Shown piece by piece: positions 6,128 to 13,331 of a stretch of DNA of 21,238 nt. How positions within the stretch are numbered: position 1 is the stretch's first letter; each line of letters opens with the position of its first letter. Origin of the DNA: JACPDD01 sp040900105. GTDB lineage: Bacteria; Patescibacteriota; Microgenomatia; Levybacterales; UBA12049. Both the position numbers and the translations under genes were made by a program. The notes below the pieces were generated by a model. That model was not told where the DNA came from. It searched no databases and was given only the letters and a program-made list of their open reading frames with translations. The DNA is taken from the NCBI GenBank assembly GCA_040900105.1, contig JBBDZP010000040.1, positions 1 to 21,238 on the forward strand, given 5' to 3'.

Positions 6128-8299
6128 ATGAAAATAGACCGGACAAAACTACGAAAGCTTCTTAAACGCTCCTTAAAAAATAAGAAAATTGCTGCTGTGG
6201 CAGTTGCGGGCGTAACTCTATTTGCGGTTTTTTTCTTTTTTATTTTTAAAGATATTCCCTCTCCAACAACATTAGGCAGTTCCTCTGTACCCCAGGCTAC
6301 GCAAATTTTTGACAGAAACGGAAAACTTCTCTATTCAATCTATACAAACAAAAATCAAACTTTTATTCCTCTCTCCACCATCCCAAAACATATGCAACAG
6401 GCGACAATTGCAATTGAAGATAGAAATTTTTATCAGCATGGAGCAATTGATCTAAGGGGAATTGCAAGAGCTGCCTATTCAATTATTGTCCGCAAGGAGC
6501 TCCAGGGAGGCTCAACTCTAACACAACAATTAGTCAAAACAAGCCTTTTAACTCCTGAGAGGACCGTTACAAGAAAAATAAGAGAGGTATTACTAGCTTT
6601 TGCAACCGAGGCAGTATATCCAAAAAACAAAATCATAGAGATGTATTTAAATCAGGTTCCGTACGGTGGAACTGCTTATGGAGTTGAAGCAGCTGCTCAA
6701 ACGTATTTTGGCAAAAGCGCAAAGGATTTAACCCTTCCTGAGAGTGCGCTACTTGCTGGACTCCCTGAAGCCCCTACGACCTACTCCCCTTTTGGAGCTC
6801 ACCCTGAGCTTTCAAGACAAAGACAAGAAGAAGTGCTTCGGGCAATGCACGAAGAGGGATATATAACTTACGACCAGATGGAAAAAGCCCTAAAGGAGAA
6901 ACTAGAGCTTCGAAAGGTCTCAAATAATATTAAAGCTCCACATTTTGTCTTATATATAAAAGACTTGCTCACTAAAAAATATGGACAAAAAGCAGTCGAG
7001 GAAGGTGGATTAAGAGTCACTACCAGCCTTGATCTTGACCTTCAAGAGCTTGCTGAAGCTTCTGTTTCTGCTGAGGTTTCAAAGCTTAGTAGGTACAATG
7101 TTTCAAATGCAGCAGCTGTAATTACAAATCCCAAAACTGGCGAGATTTTAGCTATGGTTGGAAGCAAAGATTATTTTGATGAATCTATTGACGGAAATGT
7201 AAATATTGCGCTGGCATACAGACAGCCTGGGTCATCGATAAAACCTATTAATTACGCTGTCGGCTTAATGAAAGGATATACAGCTGCAACGCCTTTTATA
7301 GATGGCAAGGTCTGTTTTCCAAATGCTTCGCAGCCTCCTTATTGTCCTGTTAATTATGACGGCAGATTCCACGGAGTTGTGCAAATGAGATTTGCTCTTG
7401 CCAATTCTTTCAATATCCCGGCCGTTAAAATGCTTAAATTAAACGGAGTTGAAGCAATGATTGCTACAGCCTCCGCTATGGGAATCTCCACCTTTACAGA
7501 CCCAAGTCGTTACGGACTCTCACTAACACTAGGAGGAGGAGAAGTAACCATGCTTGATATGGCAACTGCCTTTGGGGTTTTTGCAAACAGCGGATATAGA
7601 ATTGATTTACATCCAATTCTTAAAGTTGTTGATAGCAATGGTAAAACGCTAGAGAATTACAAGCCTCTTTCTTCTCCCATTTTTGGTAAAAAAGTTATTC
7701 CCGAAGCTACCTCATTCATAATCTCAAATATATTGTCGGACAACAATGCGAGATCTGAAGCATTTGGGCCAAGTTCTGCCCTTAGAATTGGCAATTATCC
7801 AGTTGCGGTTAAAACAGGAACTACAAATGACTTTAAAGATAACTGGACAATCGGATATACCCCTTCCTATCTAGTCGCGGCATGGGTTGGAAATAACGAC
7901 AATCGACCCATGAGCGGGTTAGTCTCTGGAGTCACAGGAGCTGCACCCATCTGGCACGCTTTAATGGCTCATTTAGTTACCGGAAAGACAGCAGAGCCCT
8001 TTCAAAGACCGCCTAATGTAATTCAAAAAGCTGTTTGCTCAACTTCAGGGCTTCTCCCCCCACCCGGAGGCTGTCCTACCCGCTTTGAATACTTTATTGC
8101 AGGAACCGAGCCAAAAATGGTGGATTTTGGAAATCAAAAAGTATTCGTCAATAAAACCACTAATGAAATGGCAAAACCAGGAGAGACAGATAACGTTGAA
8201 GAGAAAGAACATCTGGTGGTTAAGGACGCAACAGGAGAAAATTATTGTGTAACTTGTGCTCATCCGGATCAAACTCCTACGCCAACCCCGACACCATAA
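6128..8299 (+). CDS. Class A penicillin-binding protein (glycosyltransferase-transpeptidase)
   Basis: A bifunctional peptidoglycan synthase of 723 aa. A basic N-terminus and one membrane anchor (about res 21-40) hold two extracellular domains. The GT51 domain polymerises lipid II: EDRNFYQHGAID (97-108, catalytic Glu97), GGSTLTQQL (127-135), RKIREVLLA with Glu153, and LNQVPYGG. The transpeptidase domain cross-links peptides: SSIK (369-372, nucleophile Ser369), SFN (427-429) and KTGT (562-565). The tail has four cysteines (two near CSTSG...GGC, then CVTC) and ends in a TPTPTP run, possibly disulfide-stabilised and wall-associated. The start is ATG 6128, just after a promoter. A tandem paralogue follows 95 bases downstream. 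Which one serves elongation and which division cannot be told from sequence. Confidence 0.95.
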   Translation: MKIDRTKLRKLLKRSLKNKKIAAVAVAGVTLFAVFFFFIFKDIPSPTTLGSSSVPQATQIFDRNGKLLYSIYTNKNQTFIPLSTIPKHMQQATIAIEDRNFYQHGAIDLRGIARAAYSIIVRKELQGGSTLTQQLVKTSLLTPERTVTRKIREVLLAFATEAVYPKNKIIEMYLNQVPYGGTAYGVEAAAQTYFGKSAKDLTLPESALLAGLPEAPTTYSPFGAHPELSRQRQEEVLRAMHEEGYITYDQMEKALKEKLELRKVSNNIKAPHFVLYIKDLLTKKYGQKAVEEGGLRVTTSLDLDLQELAEASVSAEVSKLSRYNVSNAAAVITNPKTGEILAMVGSKDYFDESIDGNVNIALAYRQPGSSIKPINYAVGLMKGYTAATPFIDGKVCFPNASQPPYCPVNYDGRFHGVVQMRFALANSFNIPAVKMLKLNGVEAMIATASAMGISTFTDPSRYGLSLTLGGGEVTMLDMATAFGVFANSGYRIDLHPILKVVDSNGKTLENYKPLSSPIFGKKVIPEATSFIISNILSDNNARSEAFGPSSALRIGNYPVAVKTGTTNDFKDNWTIGYTPSYLVAAWVGNNDNRPMSGLVSGVTGAAPIWHALMAHLVTGKTAEPFQRPPNVIQKAVCSTSGLLPPPGGCPTRFEYFIAGTEPKMVDFGNQKVFVNKTTNEMAKPGETDNVEEKEHLVVKDATGENYCVTCAHPDQTPTPTPTP

Positions 8300-8324
8300 C
8301 CTTTCTTACTTGCCCGCAATATAG

Positions 8325-8330
8325 TATAAT
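8325..8330 (+). promoter_or_regulatory. Possible -10 box for the second penicillin-binding protein
   Basis: A perfect TATAAT stands in the 95-base gap, predicting a 5' UTR of about 58 bases. No -35 at the right spacing is clear. The UTR contains the short GC-rich inverted repeat CCGCCCGAGCGG (8341-8352), and GGGA about 7 bases before ATG 8395 is a very weak ribosome site. Confidence 0.4.
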
Positions 8331-8394
8331 TTGATTAATCCCGCCCGAGCGGAGCCTCTGCCCTTATCTTTATTATCTAATCTTGGGATAACGT

Positions 8395-10542
8395 ATGGCC
8401 TTTCTATTGGATGCTGTTACTTTAATTCTTAAGCTTCTTATCTCAATTGGCGACCTGGCGATCTTTTTGGCAAAGGCTTTTTCCCCTTCATTAAAATTTA
8501 TAAAAAACAAGATTTACTTTAAAAAACCAGCTATTTCCCTACCAAAAAAGAAGAAGTACAGGGAAATTAAAATTTTTCCTCTTCCCTGGACTATAAAAGC
8601 GAAATATTTTACTCTTGGAACTCTCTTTTCTTCATTTTTTATATTTATCCCCCTTCTTGTTGTTATTTTTATTCAGGATTTACCAAATCCAAACATGCTC
8701 GCAGTTCAACAAAGTCCTCAAACAACAAAAATATATGACAGAAACGGAAAACTTCTCTTTCAGATATACGCGGCGCAAAACAGAACATACATTCCCTTGT
8801 CCGGTGTTCCAAAAGATCTTCAAAATGGAACAATCGCTATTGAGGACAAAAATTTCTATACAAATCCGGGCTTTGACATAGTAGCAATTGTAAGAGCAGC
8901 AGTTTCCGATCTACAGGGAAATCCTCTCCAGGGCGGATCAACCATAACTCAACAGCTTATTAAATCAACACTGCTGAGTCCTGAGAGAAGTGTAAAAAGG
9001 AAGGTTAAAGAATTAGTTCTGGCCTTGTGGGCGGAACGCCTTTATAACAAGGAGAAGATCTTAGAAATGTACTTTAATCAAGTTCCCTATGGGGGTACTG
9101 CTTGGGGCGTTGAAGCCGCAGCGCAAACTTACTTTGGGAAAAGCGTAAAGGATCTGAGTCTTGCCCAAAGCGCATTTTTGAGCGGACTTCCTAAAGCACC
9201 AACCACCTACTCTCCTTATGGTCCCTCCCCAAATTTATGGAAACAAAGACAAAAAGAAGTGCTGGGCAGGATGCAGGAACTTGGATACATAAATAAAGAT
9301 CAGGAACTGGCGGCTCAAAAGGAGGAATTGACATTCAATCCTCCGCAAAATCCAATACAGGCACCACACTTTGTAATGTATGTCAGGGATCTCTTGGTGC
9401 AAAAATATGGACTTGAAATGGTTGAAAAAGGCGGCCTTAGAGTCAAAACAACTATTGACTTGGATCTTCAAGATATAGCTCAAGATATTGTAACCGAGGA
9501 GGTTGCAAATGCCGAAGTGTTAAACGTTGGAAACGGCGCAGCTCTTATTACAAATCCTAAAACTGGTGAAATTTTAGCAATGGTGGGAAGCCGCGACTAC
9601 CAAGATTCAAACGGAGGAAAAGTAAACCTAACAACTTCTCTGCGCCAACCAGGATCCTCAATAAAAACTGTCACCTATAGTGCGGCGCTGTCAAATGGAT
9701 ACACAGCTGCAACTATACTTGACGACTCTCCAGTTTCATTTTCCAGCCCCGGTGGGCCGGTCTACGCTCCCGTTAATTACGACGGCGCCTTTCATGGAAG
9801 AGTGTCTCTAAGAATTGCGCTTGCTAATTCCTACAATGTTCCCGCAGTTAAAACGCTTAACAAAATTGGTATTGGTACGATGGTAGATTTAGGAAAGAAA
9901 ATGGGCATTACCTCTTGGAAGGATCCGGATAACTACGGTCTTTCAATAACCCTTGGAGCCGCAGAAGTAAAAATGACGGACATGGCGGAAGTTTATGGAG
10001 TGCTGGCAAATGAAGGAAAGAGAGTTGATGTAAATCCCATTACCGAAATTACAGATTCTCAGGGACACATGGTTGAGCGAAGCCAAGTAAAAACCCAGGA
10101 TGTTTTAGATCAGGGAATTGCCTTTATACTCTCGGATATTTTAGCGGACAATGGGGCAAGAGCAGCAGCATTTGGACCCAATTCTATCCTTAACATTAAA
10201 GGCCATACTGTTTCTGTCAAAACCGGAACATCCGATAGCAAAAGAGACAATTGGACAATAGGATATACCCCTTCCTATGTTGTAGCGGCATGGGTTGGAA
10301 ACAATGATAATGCCCCAATGAGCCAAAATCTTGCTTCGGGAATAACAGGTGCTGCTCCTATCTGGAACAGAATTATGACAACGCTTCTTGCTCAAAGACC
10401 AGATGAAAAACCATTCCCTCCCTCAAACATCGTCCAAAAATCCTGCATAGGAAGAACAGAATACTTTATAAAAGGGACTGAAAATTCAATAAATTGCGGC
10501 CGTGTTCCTGTTCCTTCCCCTACAACTACAGCGCTAAGGTAA
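8395..10542 (+). CDS. Second class A penicillin-binding protein, tandem paralogue
   Basis: A bifunctional peptidoglycan synthase of 715 aa, clearly related along its full length to the gene before it. The GT51 domain has Glu150 in EDKNFYTNPGFD (150-161), GGSTITQQL (180-188) and Glu206 in KRKVKELVLA. The transpeptidase has SSIK (421-424, Ser421), SYN (479-481) and KTGTS (609-613). It differs in three ways. An extra hydrophobic stretch (res 3-28) and a lysine-rich segment (38-70) precede the usual anchor (72-94), giving a roughly 50-residue longer N-terminus. In the first GT motif Asn157 replaces the usual His. The C-terminal tail is shorter and lacks the TPTPTP run. The two proteins probably have divided roles. 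Its end overlaps the convergent rpe gene by 17 bases. Confidence 0.95.
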   Translation: MAFLLDAVTLILKLLISIGDLAIFLAKAFSPSLKFIKNKIYFKKPAISLPKKKKYREIKIFPLPWTIKAKYFTLGTLFSSFFIFIPLLVVIFIQDLPNPNMLAVQQSPQTTKIYDRNGKLLFQIYAAQNRTYIPLSGVPKDLQNGTIAIEDKNFYTNPGFDIVAIVRAAVSDLQGNPLQGGSTITQQLIKSTLLSPERSVKRKVKELVLALWAERLYNKEKILEMYFNQVPYGGTAWGVEAAAQTYFGKSVKDLSLAQSAFLSGLPKAPTTYSPYGPSPNLWKQRQKEVLGRMQELGYINKDQELAAQKEELTFNPPQNPIQAPHFVMYVRDLLVQKYGLEMVEKGGLRVKTTIDLDLQDIAQDIVTEEVANAEVLNVGNGAALITNPKTGEILAMVGSRDYQDSNGGKVNLTTSLRQPGSSIKTVTYSAALSNGYTAATILDDSPVSFSSPGGPVYAPVNYDGAFHGRVSLRIALANSYNVPAVKTLNKIGIGTMVDLGKKMGITSWKDPDNYGLSITLGAAEVKMTDMAEVYGVLANEGKRVDVNPITEITDSQGHMVERSQVKTQDVLDQGIAFILSDILADNGARAAAFGPNSILNIKGHTVSVKTGTSDSKRDNWTIGYTPSYVVAAWVGNNDNAPMSQNLASGITGAAPIWNRIMTTLLAQRPDEKPFPPSNIVQKSCIGRTEYFIKGTENSINCGRVPVPSPTTTALR

Positions 10543-11161
10543 GCTTATCAAATTGCGCCTGAGGATTTCCGTTGAAAATGAAGCCTGTAGCTACGCATGC
10601 TGTTGCTCCAGCGTTTTTAGCTTCAGCGATATTTGAATCATTTATTCCTCCATCAACAACAATCGGAACAAAGGTTTTTTCCGCAACTTCTTTAATTTTA
10701 CTGAGTACCGATGAGTTAAATTTCTGTCCCGAGAATCCTGCATTAACGGCAAGAAAAAGAATATTGTCCAAATCTTCAAATGGTACTTTTATTTCACTAA
10801 TACTAGTTTTTAACTCTAATGCAAGGCCCACCTCTCCCAAGAGCTGTCCTTGGGCAATAAATTCGATCTGATCCGGCATATGTTCAACGTGTCCCAAAAA
10901 TCGTGAGAATCCAACACTTGCCCATGGCTTTAAGTAACTAATGGGGTTTTCAACCATCATATGAAGTTCGAAAAATAATCCTGAGCCTGTCGAAGGATTG
11001 GTATATTTTTTAAAAGGTTCGGGGTCCAAGAAAGTAGTGTTGGGAGCAAACTTACCGTCAATAATATCAATGTGAACTGTGCTTGCAAAAGGTCTGACAA
11101 GCTCAATTTTGCGCTCAATTTCAATCCAATCTTTTTCTAAAATCCCAGGGATGATTTCCAT
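10526..11161 (-). CDS. rpe: Ribulose-phosphate 3-epimerase
   Basis: Interconverts D-ribulose 5-phosphate and D-xylulose 5-phosphate (cytosol). The TIM-barrel metal ligands and acid/base residues are all present: His30 and Asp32 in HIDIIDGKF, His67 in ELHMMVENP, and Asp170 in VVDGG. AGFSGQKF (141-148) is the phosphate-loop motif. The length (211 aa) is slightly below the usual 215-225. Residues 55-61 (NPSTGSG) are encoded by a 17-bp repeat-like sequence and seem to be an insertion between the second helix and strand. The gene is the last of a minus-strand operon: promoter, lytR_C, sugar kinase, rpiB, rpe. It follows rpiB by 98 very AT-rich bases with no Shine-Dalgarno. It supplies xylulose 5-phosphate for the transketolase at 21-1862. 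Confidence 0.93.
   Translation of the reverse strand: MEIIPGILEKDWIEIERKIELVRPFASTVHIDIIDGKFAPNTTFLDPEPFKKYTNPSTGSGLFFELHMMVENPISYLKPWASVGFSRFLGHVEHMPDQIEFIAQGQLLGEVGLALELKTSISEIKVPFEDLDNILFLAVNAGFSGQKFNSSVLSKIKEVAEKTFVPIVVDGGINDSNIAEAKNAGATACVATGFIFNGNPQAQFDKLTLAL
10980..10996. repeat. Dispersed-repeat-like 17-mer inside rpe
   Basis: The minus strand reads CCTTCGACAGGCTCAGG. Closely similar words (CCTTCGACAAGCTCAGG type) recur as dispersed elements in many bacterial genomes; this is from memory, not a search. Here it is in frame and encodes the stretch PSTGSG of Rpe, between KKYTN and the conserved LFFELHM strand. Confidence 0.55.
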
Positions 11162-11227
11162 AATTTGAAATTTTTAATTCTTAATTTTTATTCAATTTAT
11201 AATATTTTAATTTTAAAAAATTTGGAT
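11162..11227. other. AT-rich spacer before rpe
   Basis: Almost pure A+T. Close to the rpe start there is a weak 7-base periodicity in plus-strand words AATTTGA, AATTTTT, AATTCTT, AATTTTT (11162-11189), which such low complexity could give by chance. No Shine-Dalgarno. A TATTAT word on the minus strand could be a -10 but has no -35. Confidence 0.4.
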
Positions 11228-11262
11228 TTGATTAGAAATTAGAAATTTGAAATTAGAAATTA
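11228..11262 (-). repeat. 7-bp repeat array at the rpiB stop
   Basis: On the minus strand units start at 11262, 11255, 11248, 11241 and 11234. Three are TAATTTC, one is AAATTTC and the last is the diverged TAATCAA. The first TAA is the rpiB stop. Further TAA triplets lie 7, 21 and 28 bases on; the unit at 14 bases has lost the stop by T to A. The plus strand of the same array carries TAG or TAA triplets at the same 7-base period. Confidence 0.8.
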
Positions 11263-11712
11263 AGATTGAGCCTGTTCTAATTCCTCAATCTTTCTTATTC
11301 TTCTCTTGTGTCTTTCTTCCTCCGAAAACGGTGTTTCTAGAAATAGCTCTACAAGCTTCTTTGCCTCCTCATCGCTTACAAAAGCAGAGCCCAACGATAA
11401 AACATTTGCGTTATTATGGGTTCTAAGCAATAACACGTTCTCCCTACTGAATCCCAGAGCTGCACGGACTCCCTTTATTTTATTTGCAACAATAGCTTCA
11501 CCTGCGCCTGATTTTCCAATAACAACACCAAAAGCGCCGCTGTTTTTTGCAACTCTTTCAGCTGCTGCGGAAATAAAATCGGGATAATCATCGTCCTTGT
11601 CATATTCAAAAGCTCCGCAGTCTTCGACCTCATAATTTTTCTGGGAAAGGTATGTTTTTAATTTCTCCTTTAGCTCTAGACCTGCATGATCTGCTGCAAT
11701 ATAAACTTTTAT
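11260..11712 (-). CDS. rpiB: Ribose-5-phosphate isomerase B, apparent ATA start
   Basis: Interconverts ribose 5-phosphate and ribulose 5-phosphate. The 150-aa product has the normal RpiB length and begins (I/M)KVYIAADHAG, matching the family's MKIxxxxDHAG start. His99 (RTHNNANV) and the C-terminal HKRRIRKIEELE are conserved. The active-site Cys of the E. coli type is Gly66 here. The loop reads GKSGAGEAIVANK, with Glu72 placed like the catalytic Glu of Mycobacterium tuberculosis RpiB (GGSGNGEQ). The frame has a stop directly upstream of codon 1 (ATA, 11712-11710), and its first ATG/GTG/TTG lies only about 93 residues in, so initiation must use ATA or another rare codon. ATA overlaps the kinase stop as A-TAA, where ATGA would be usual. 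The intact frame argues against a pseudogene. Confidence 0.88.
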   Translation of the reverse strand: MKVYIAADHAGLELKEKLKTYLSQKNYEVEDCGAFEYDKDDDYPDFISAAAERVAKNSGAFGVVIGKSGAGEAIVANKIKGVRAALGFSRENVLLLRTHNNANVLSLGSAFVSDEEAKKLVELFLETPFSEEERHKRRIRKIEELEQAQS

Positions 11713-12659
11713 TTAATTTCTCCCTTCCTCAGAAGTCCTGTTTGAGCTCCAATCTTGCCTATGACGGCTGAGGCATCTTTTGCTCCCCGACTCATAGCCT
11801 CTTCTAAATTTTTTCCTGAAAGGACAGCGGACATAAATCCGCTTGCGTATGCATCTCCTCCGCCTGTGCGCTCAACAACTTCAACCTCAACAATTCCGTA
11901 TTTTACAATTTTGCCTTGCTCGTCTATAAGATATGAACCCTTTTCCGCATCTGTTACTACGACAGCTCTCGGCCCTAAGTTTTTAAGTTCTTTTAAAATG
12001 TTTTCGATATTTGATATTTGTCCCGAGCTTGCCGAATGGATGATATTTGACATTTCTATCGCTTCCCCCATATTAAGAAAGAGTATTTGCGCCTCTTGCA
12101 TTATTTCCGAAATTGACTCTTTTCCAGCTCTCATTTGAGGAGTGCCCGGGTTAAAAGCAAGCTTTGCGCCGCTTTTTTTTACAAAATCCAAAGTTTTTTG
12201 GTATGGAGTCCTCCAATCTTCTCCGAGCGAGGTCAGATAAACCCAGGAAGCTTCTGCATTATCAAAACTGAAATCATGTTCCTTTTTAAGGTGCTGGGAA
12301 AAAATTGTTCTTTCTTTTGCAAAATTTAAAATTACGCTAAATGATGAGGGGATATTTTTATTTCTCTTAAGCAAGCTATCCGAAATATTTTCCTTTCTAA
12401 GAGCGTCTATTATTTTTTCCGAGAACTCATCCGTTCCCAACTCTGCCATAAGAGCTACGTTAAATCCCATTCTGGAAACCCCGGCCGAAACATTTGCCGC
12501 GTTACCACCCAAGAGAAATTCACAGGAATCAACAGGAATTTTTTCTCCGGCTTTTATCCTAAGCTCTCCATTTTCTAGTCTTATATGCTCTGTGGCGTTT
12601 TGAAGAGTCAAAAATTCGTCTATGGTGGCGTTTCCTACGGCAATAAGGTCAAAGCGCAT
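11709..12659 (-). CDS. PfkB/ribokinase-family sugar kinase
   Basis: A 316-aa kinase of the PfkB (ribokinase) fold. Signature 1 is GGNAANVSAGVSRMG (res 51-65). Signature 2 is ERTGGGDAYASGF (263-275), with catalytic base Asp269 and the anion hole at 266-268. Substrate residues cannot be read reliably. Members phosphorylate ribose, adenosine, 2-keto-3-deoxygluconate, fructose and others. Position in an operon with rpiB and rpe makes a pentose or nucleoside substrate (ribokinase-like) attractive, since its product would enter at ribose 5-phosphate; that is inference. It starts 15 bases after the lytR_C stop and its TAA overlaps the ATA of rpiB, implying translational coupling. A weak TAATAT box lies 7 bases before the ATG. 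Confidence 0.88.
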   Translation of the reverse strand: MRFDLIAVGNATIDEFLTLQNATEHIRLENGELRIKAGEKIPVDSCEFLLGGNAANVSAGVSRMGFNVALMAELGTDEFSEKIIDALRKENISDSLLKRNKNIPSSFSVILNFAKERTIFSQHLKKEHDFSFDNAEASWVYLTSLGEDWRTPYQKTLDFVKKSGAKLAFNPGTPQMRAGKESISEIMQEAQILFLNMGEAIEMSNIIHSASSGQISNIENILKELKNLGPRAVVVTDAEKGSYLIDEQGKIVKYGIVEVEVVERTGGGDAYASGFMSAVLSGKNLEEAMSRGAKDASAVIGKIGAQTGLLRKGEIK

Positions 12660-12674
12660 ATACCCTATATTACA

Positions 12675-13262
12675 CTATTTTCCAATAACTACCAACGCTT
12701 CAGCAGAGGAAGAAGCGTCTAAATCGGATGACGTTGACCCGACTGTATATTTTGCGGATAAATCTTTCTGAAGAAGCGCCAGAAAATTAGACTGTGTGCT
12801 TTTTACTTGAATTGTTACGTTTTGGAAATCGCTACTTACTGCGTTCCCAACAGATATAACATCATACCCTAAGCTATTTAGAAAGTCTCTTGCCGTTGCC
12901 GCCGCACCTGAAACTCCGCTTCCATTTTGCACCGTAATGGAAAGCGTGCTTCTGTCTAACCCTGTTGCGCTATCTACAGGATTTGCTTTGGGGGTTGGAG
13001 TTGGAGTCTTGGTTGGGGTTGGCGACACTTGCTCTGTTGGAGTTGGCGTTTCCGTAGGAGCTTCTGTTATAAATTCCGTTGGCGTTGGGGTTATGTCTGC
13101 TATTTCAGGCTCACTACTAGAACCCAAAAGCTTAAATGTTCCAAAAAGCAAAAGCCCAATTACCGCAACCGTTGCCAAAAGATAAAAAAACCTTTTTGGG
13201 CTTCTTTTTTTAGGAGTAGCTATTGGGGCAGAAGGTGTTTGTTCAAAAGTTAAACCTTCCAT
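12675..13262 (-). CDS. Membrane-anchored LytR_C-domain protein
   Basis: A 195-aa protein with a basic cytoplasmic tip (KKRSPKR), one membrane helix (about 25-45), a Thr/Pro-rich linker (51-92, many TPTPT steps) and a C-terminal LytR_C domain (105-195) beginning ITVQNGSG. LytR_C usually ends LytR-CpsA-Psr wall-polymer ligases; here the enzymatic LCP domain is absent. The last 90 residues closely match the C-terminus of the protein at 18505-19926: both have TVQNGSG, a KDLS(A/E)xYTVG segment and the end VVIGK or VIIGK. I chose ATG 13262; the GTG at 13286 lies upstream of and overlaps the -10 box. It is the first gene of the kinase-rpiB-rpe operon, an odd pairing of envelope and sugar genes. Confidence 0.8.
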   Translation of the reverse strand: MEGLTFEQTPSAPIATPKKRSPKRFFYLLATVAVIGLLLFGTFKLLGSSSEPEIADITPTPTEFITEAPTETPTPTEQVSPTPTKTPTPTPKANPVDSATGLDRSTLSITVQNGSGVSGAAATARDFLNSLGYDVISVGNAVSSDFQNVTIQVKSTQSNFLALLQKDLSAKYTVGSTSSDLDASSSAEALVVIGK

Positions 13263-13276
13263 GAGCTTTGAGCAAA

Positions 13277-13304
13277 AGTATAACACACAATTCTAGCTTG
13301 TCAA
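13277..13304 (-). promoter_or_regulatory. Strong sigma-70-like promoter of the lytR_C-kinase-rpiB-rpe operon
   Basis: On the minus strand a perfect TTGACA (13304-13299), a 16-base spacer and TATACT (13282-13277). The ATG at 13262 begins 15 bases after the -10, so the 5' UTR is only about 7 bases and has no Shine-Dalgarno. Confidence 0.75.
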
Positions 13305-13331
13305 GTAAAACATAAACAGCTACAAATGGGG

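Noticed and set aside
11260..11712. rpiB as a pseudogene or assembly gap
   Set aside because: The frame is uninterrupted for 150 codons with all family features; only the start codon is unusual.
13263..13286. GTG start for the LytR_C protein at 13286
   Set aside because: It begins upstream of and overlaps the TATACT box of a strong promoter, so it would not be on the transcript.
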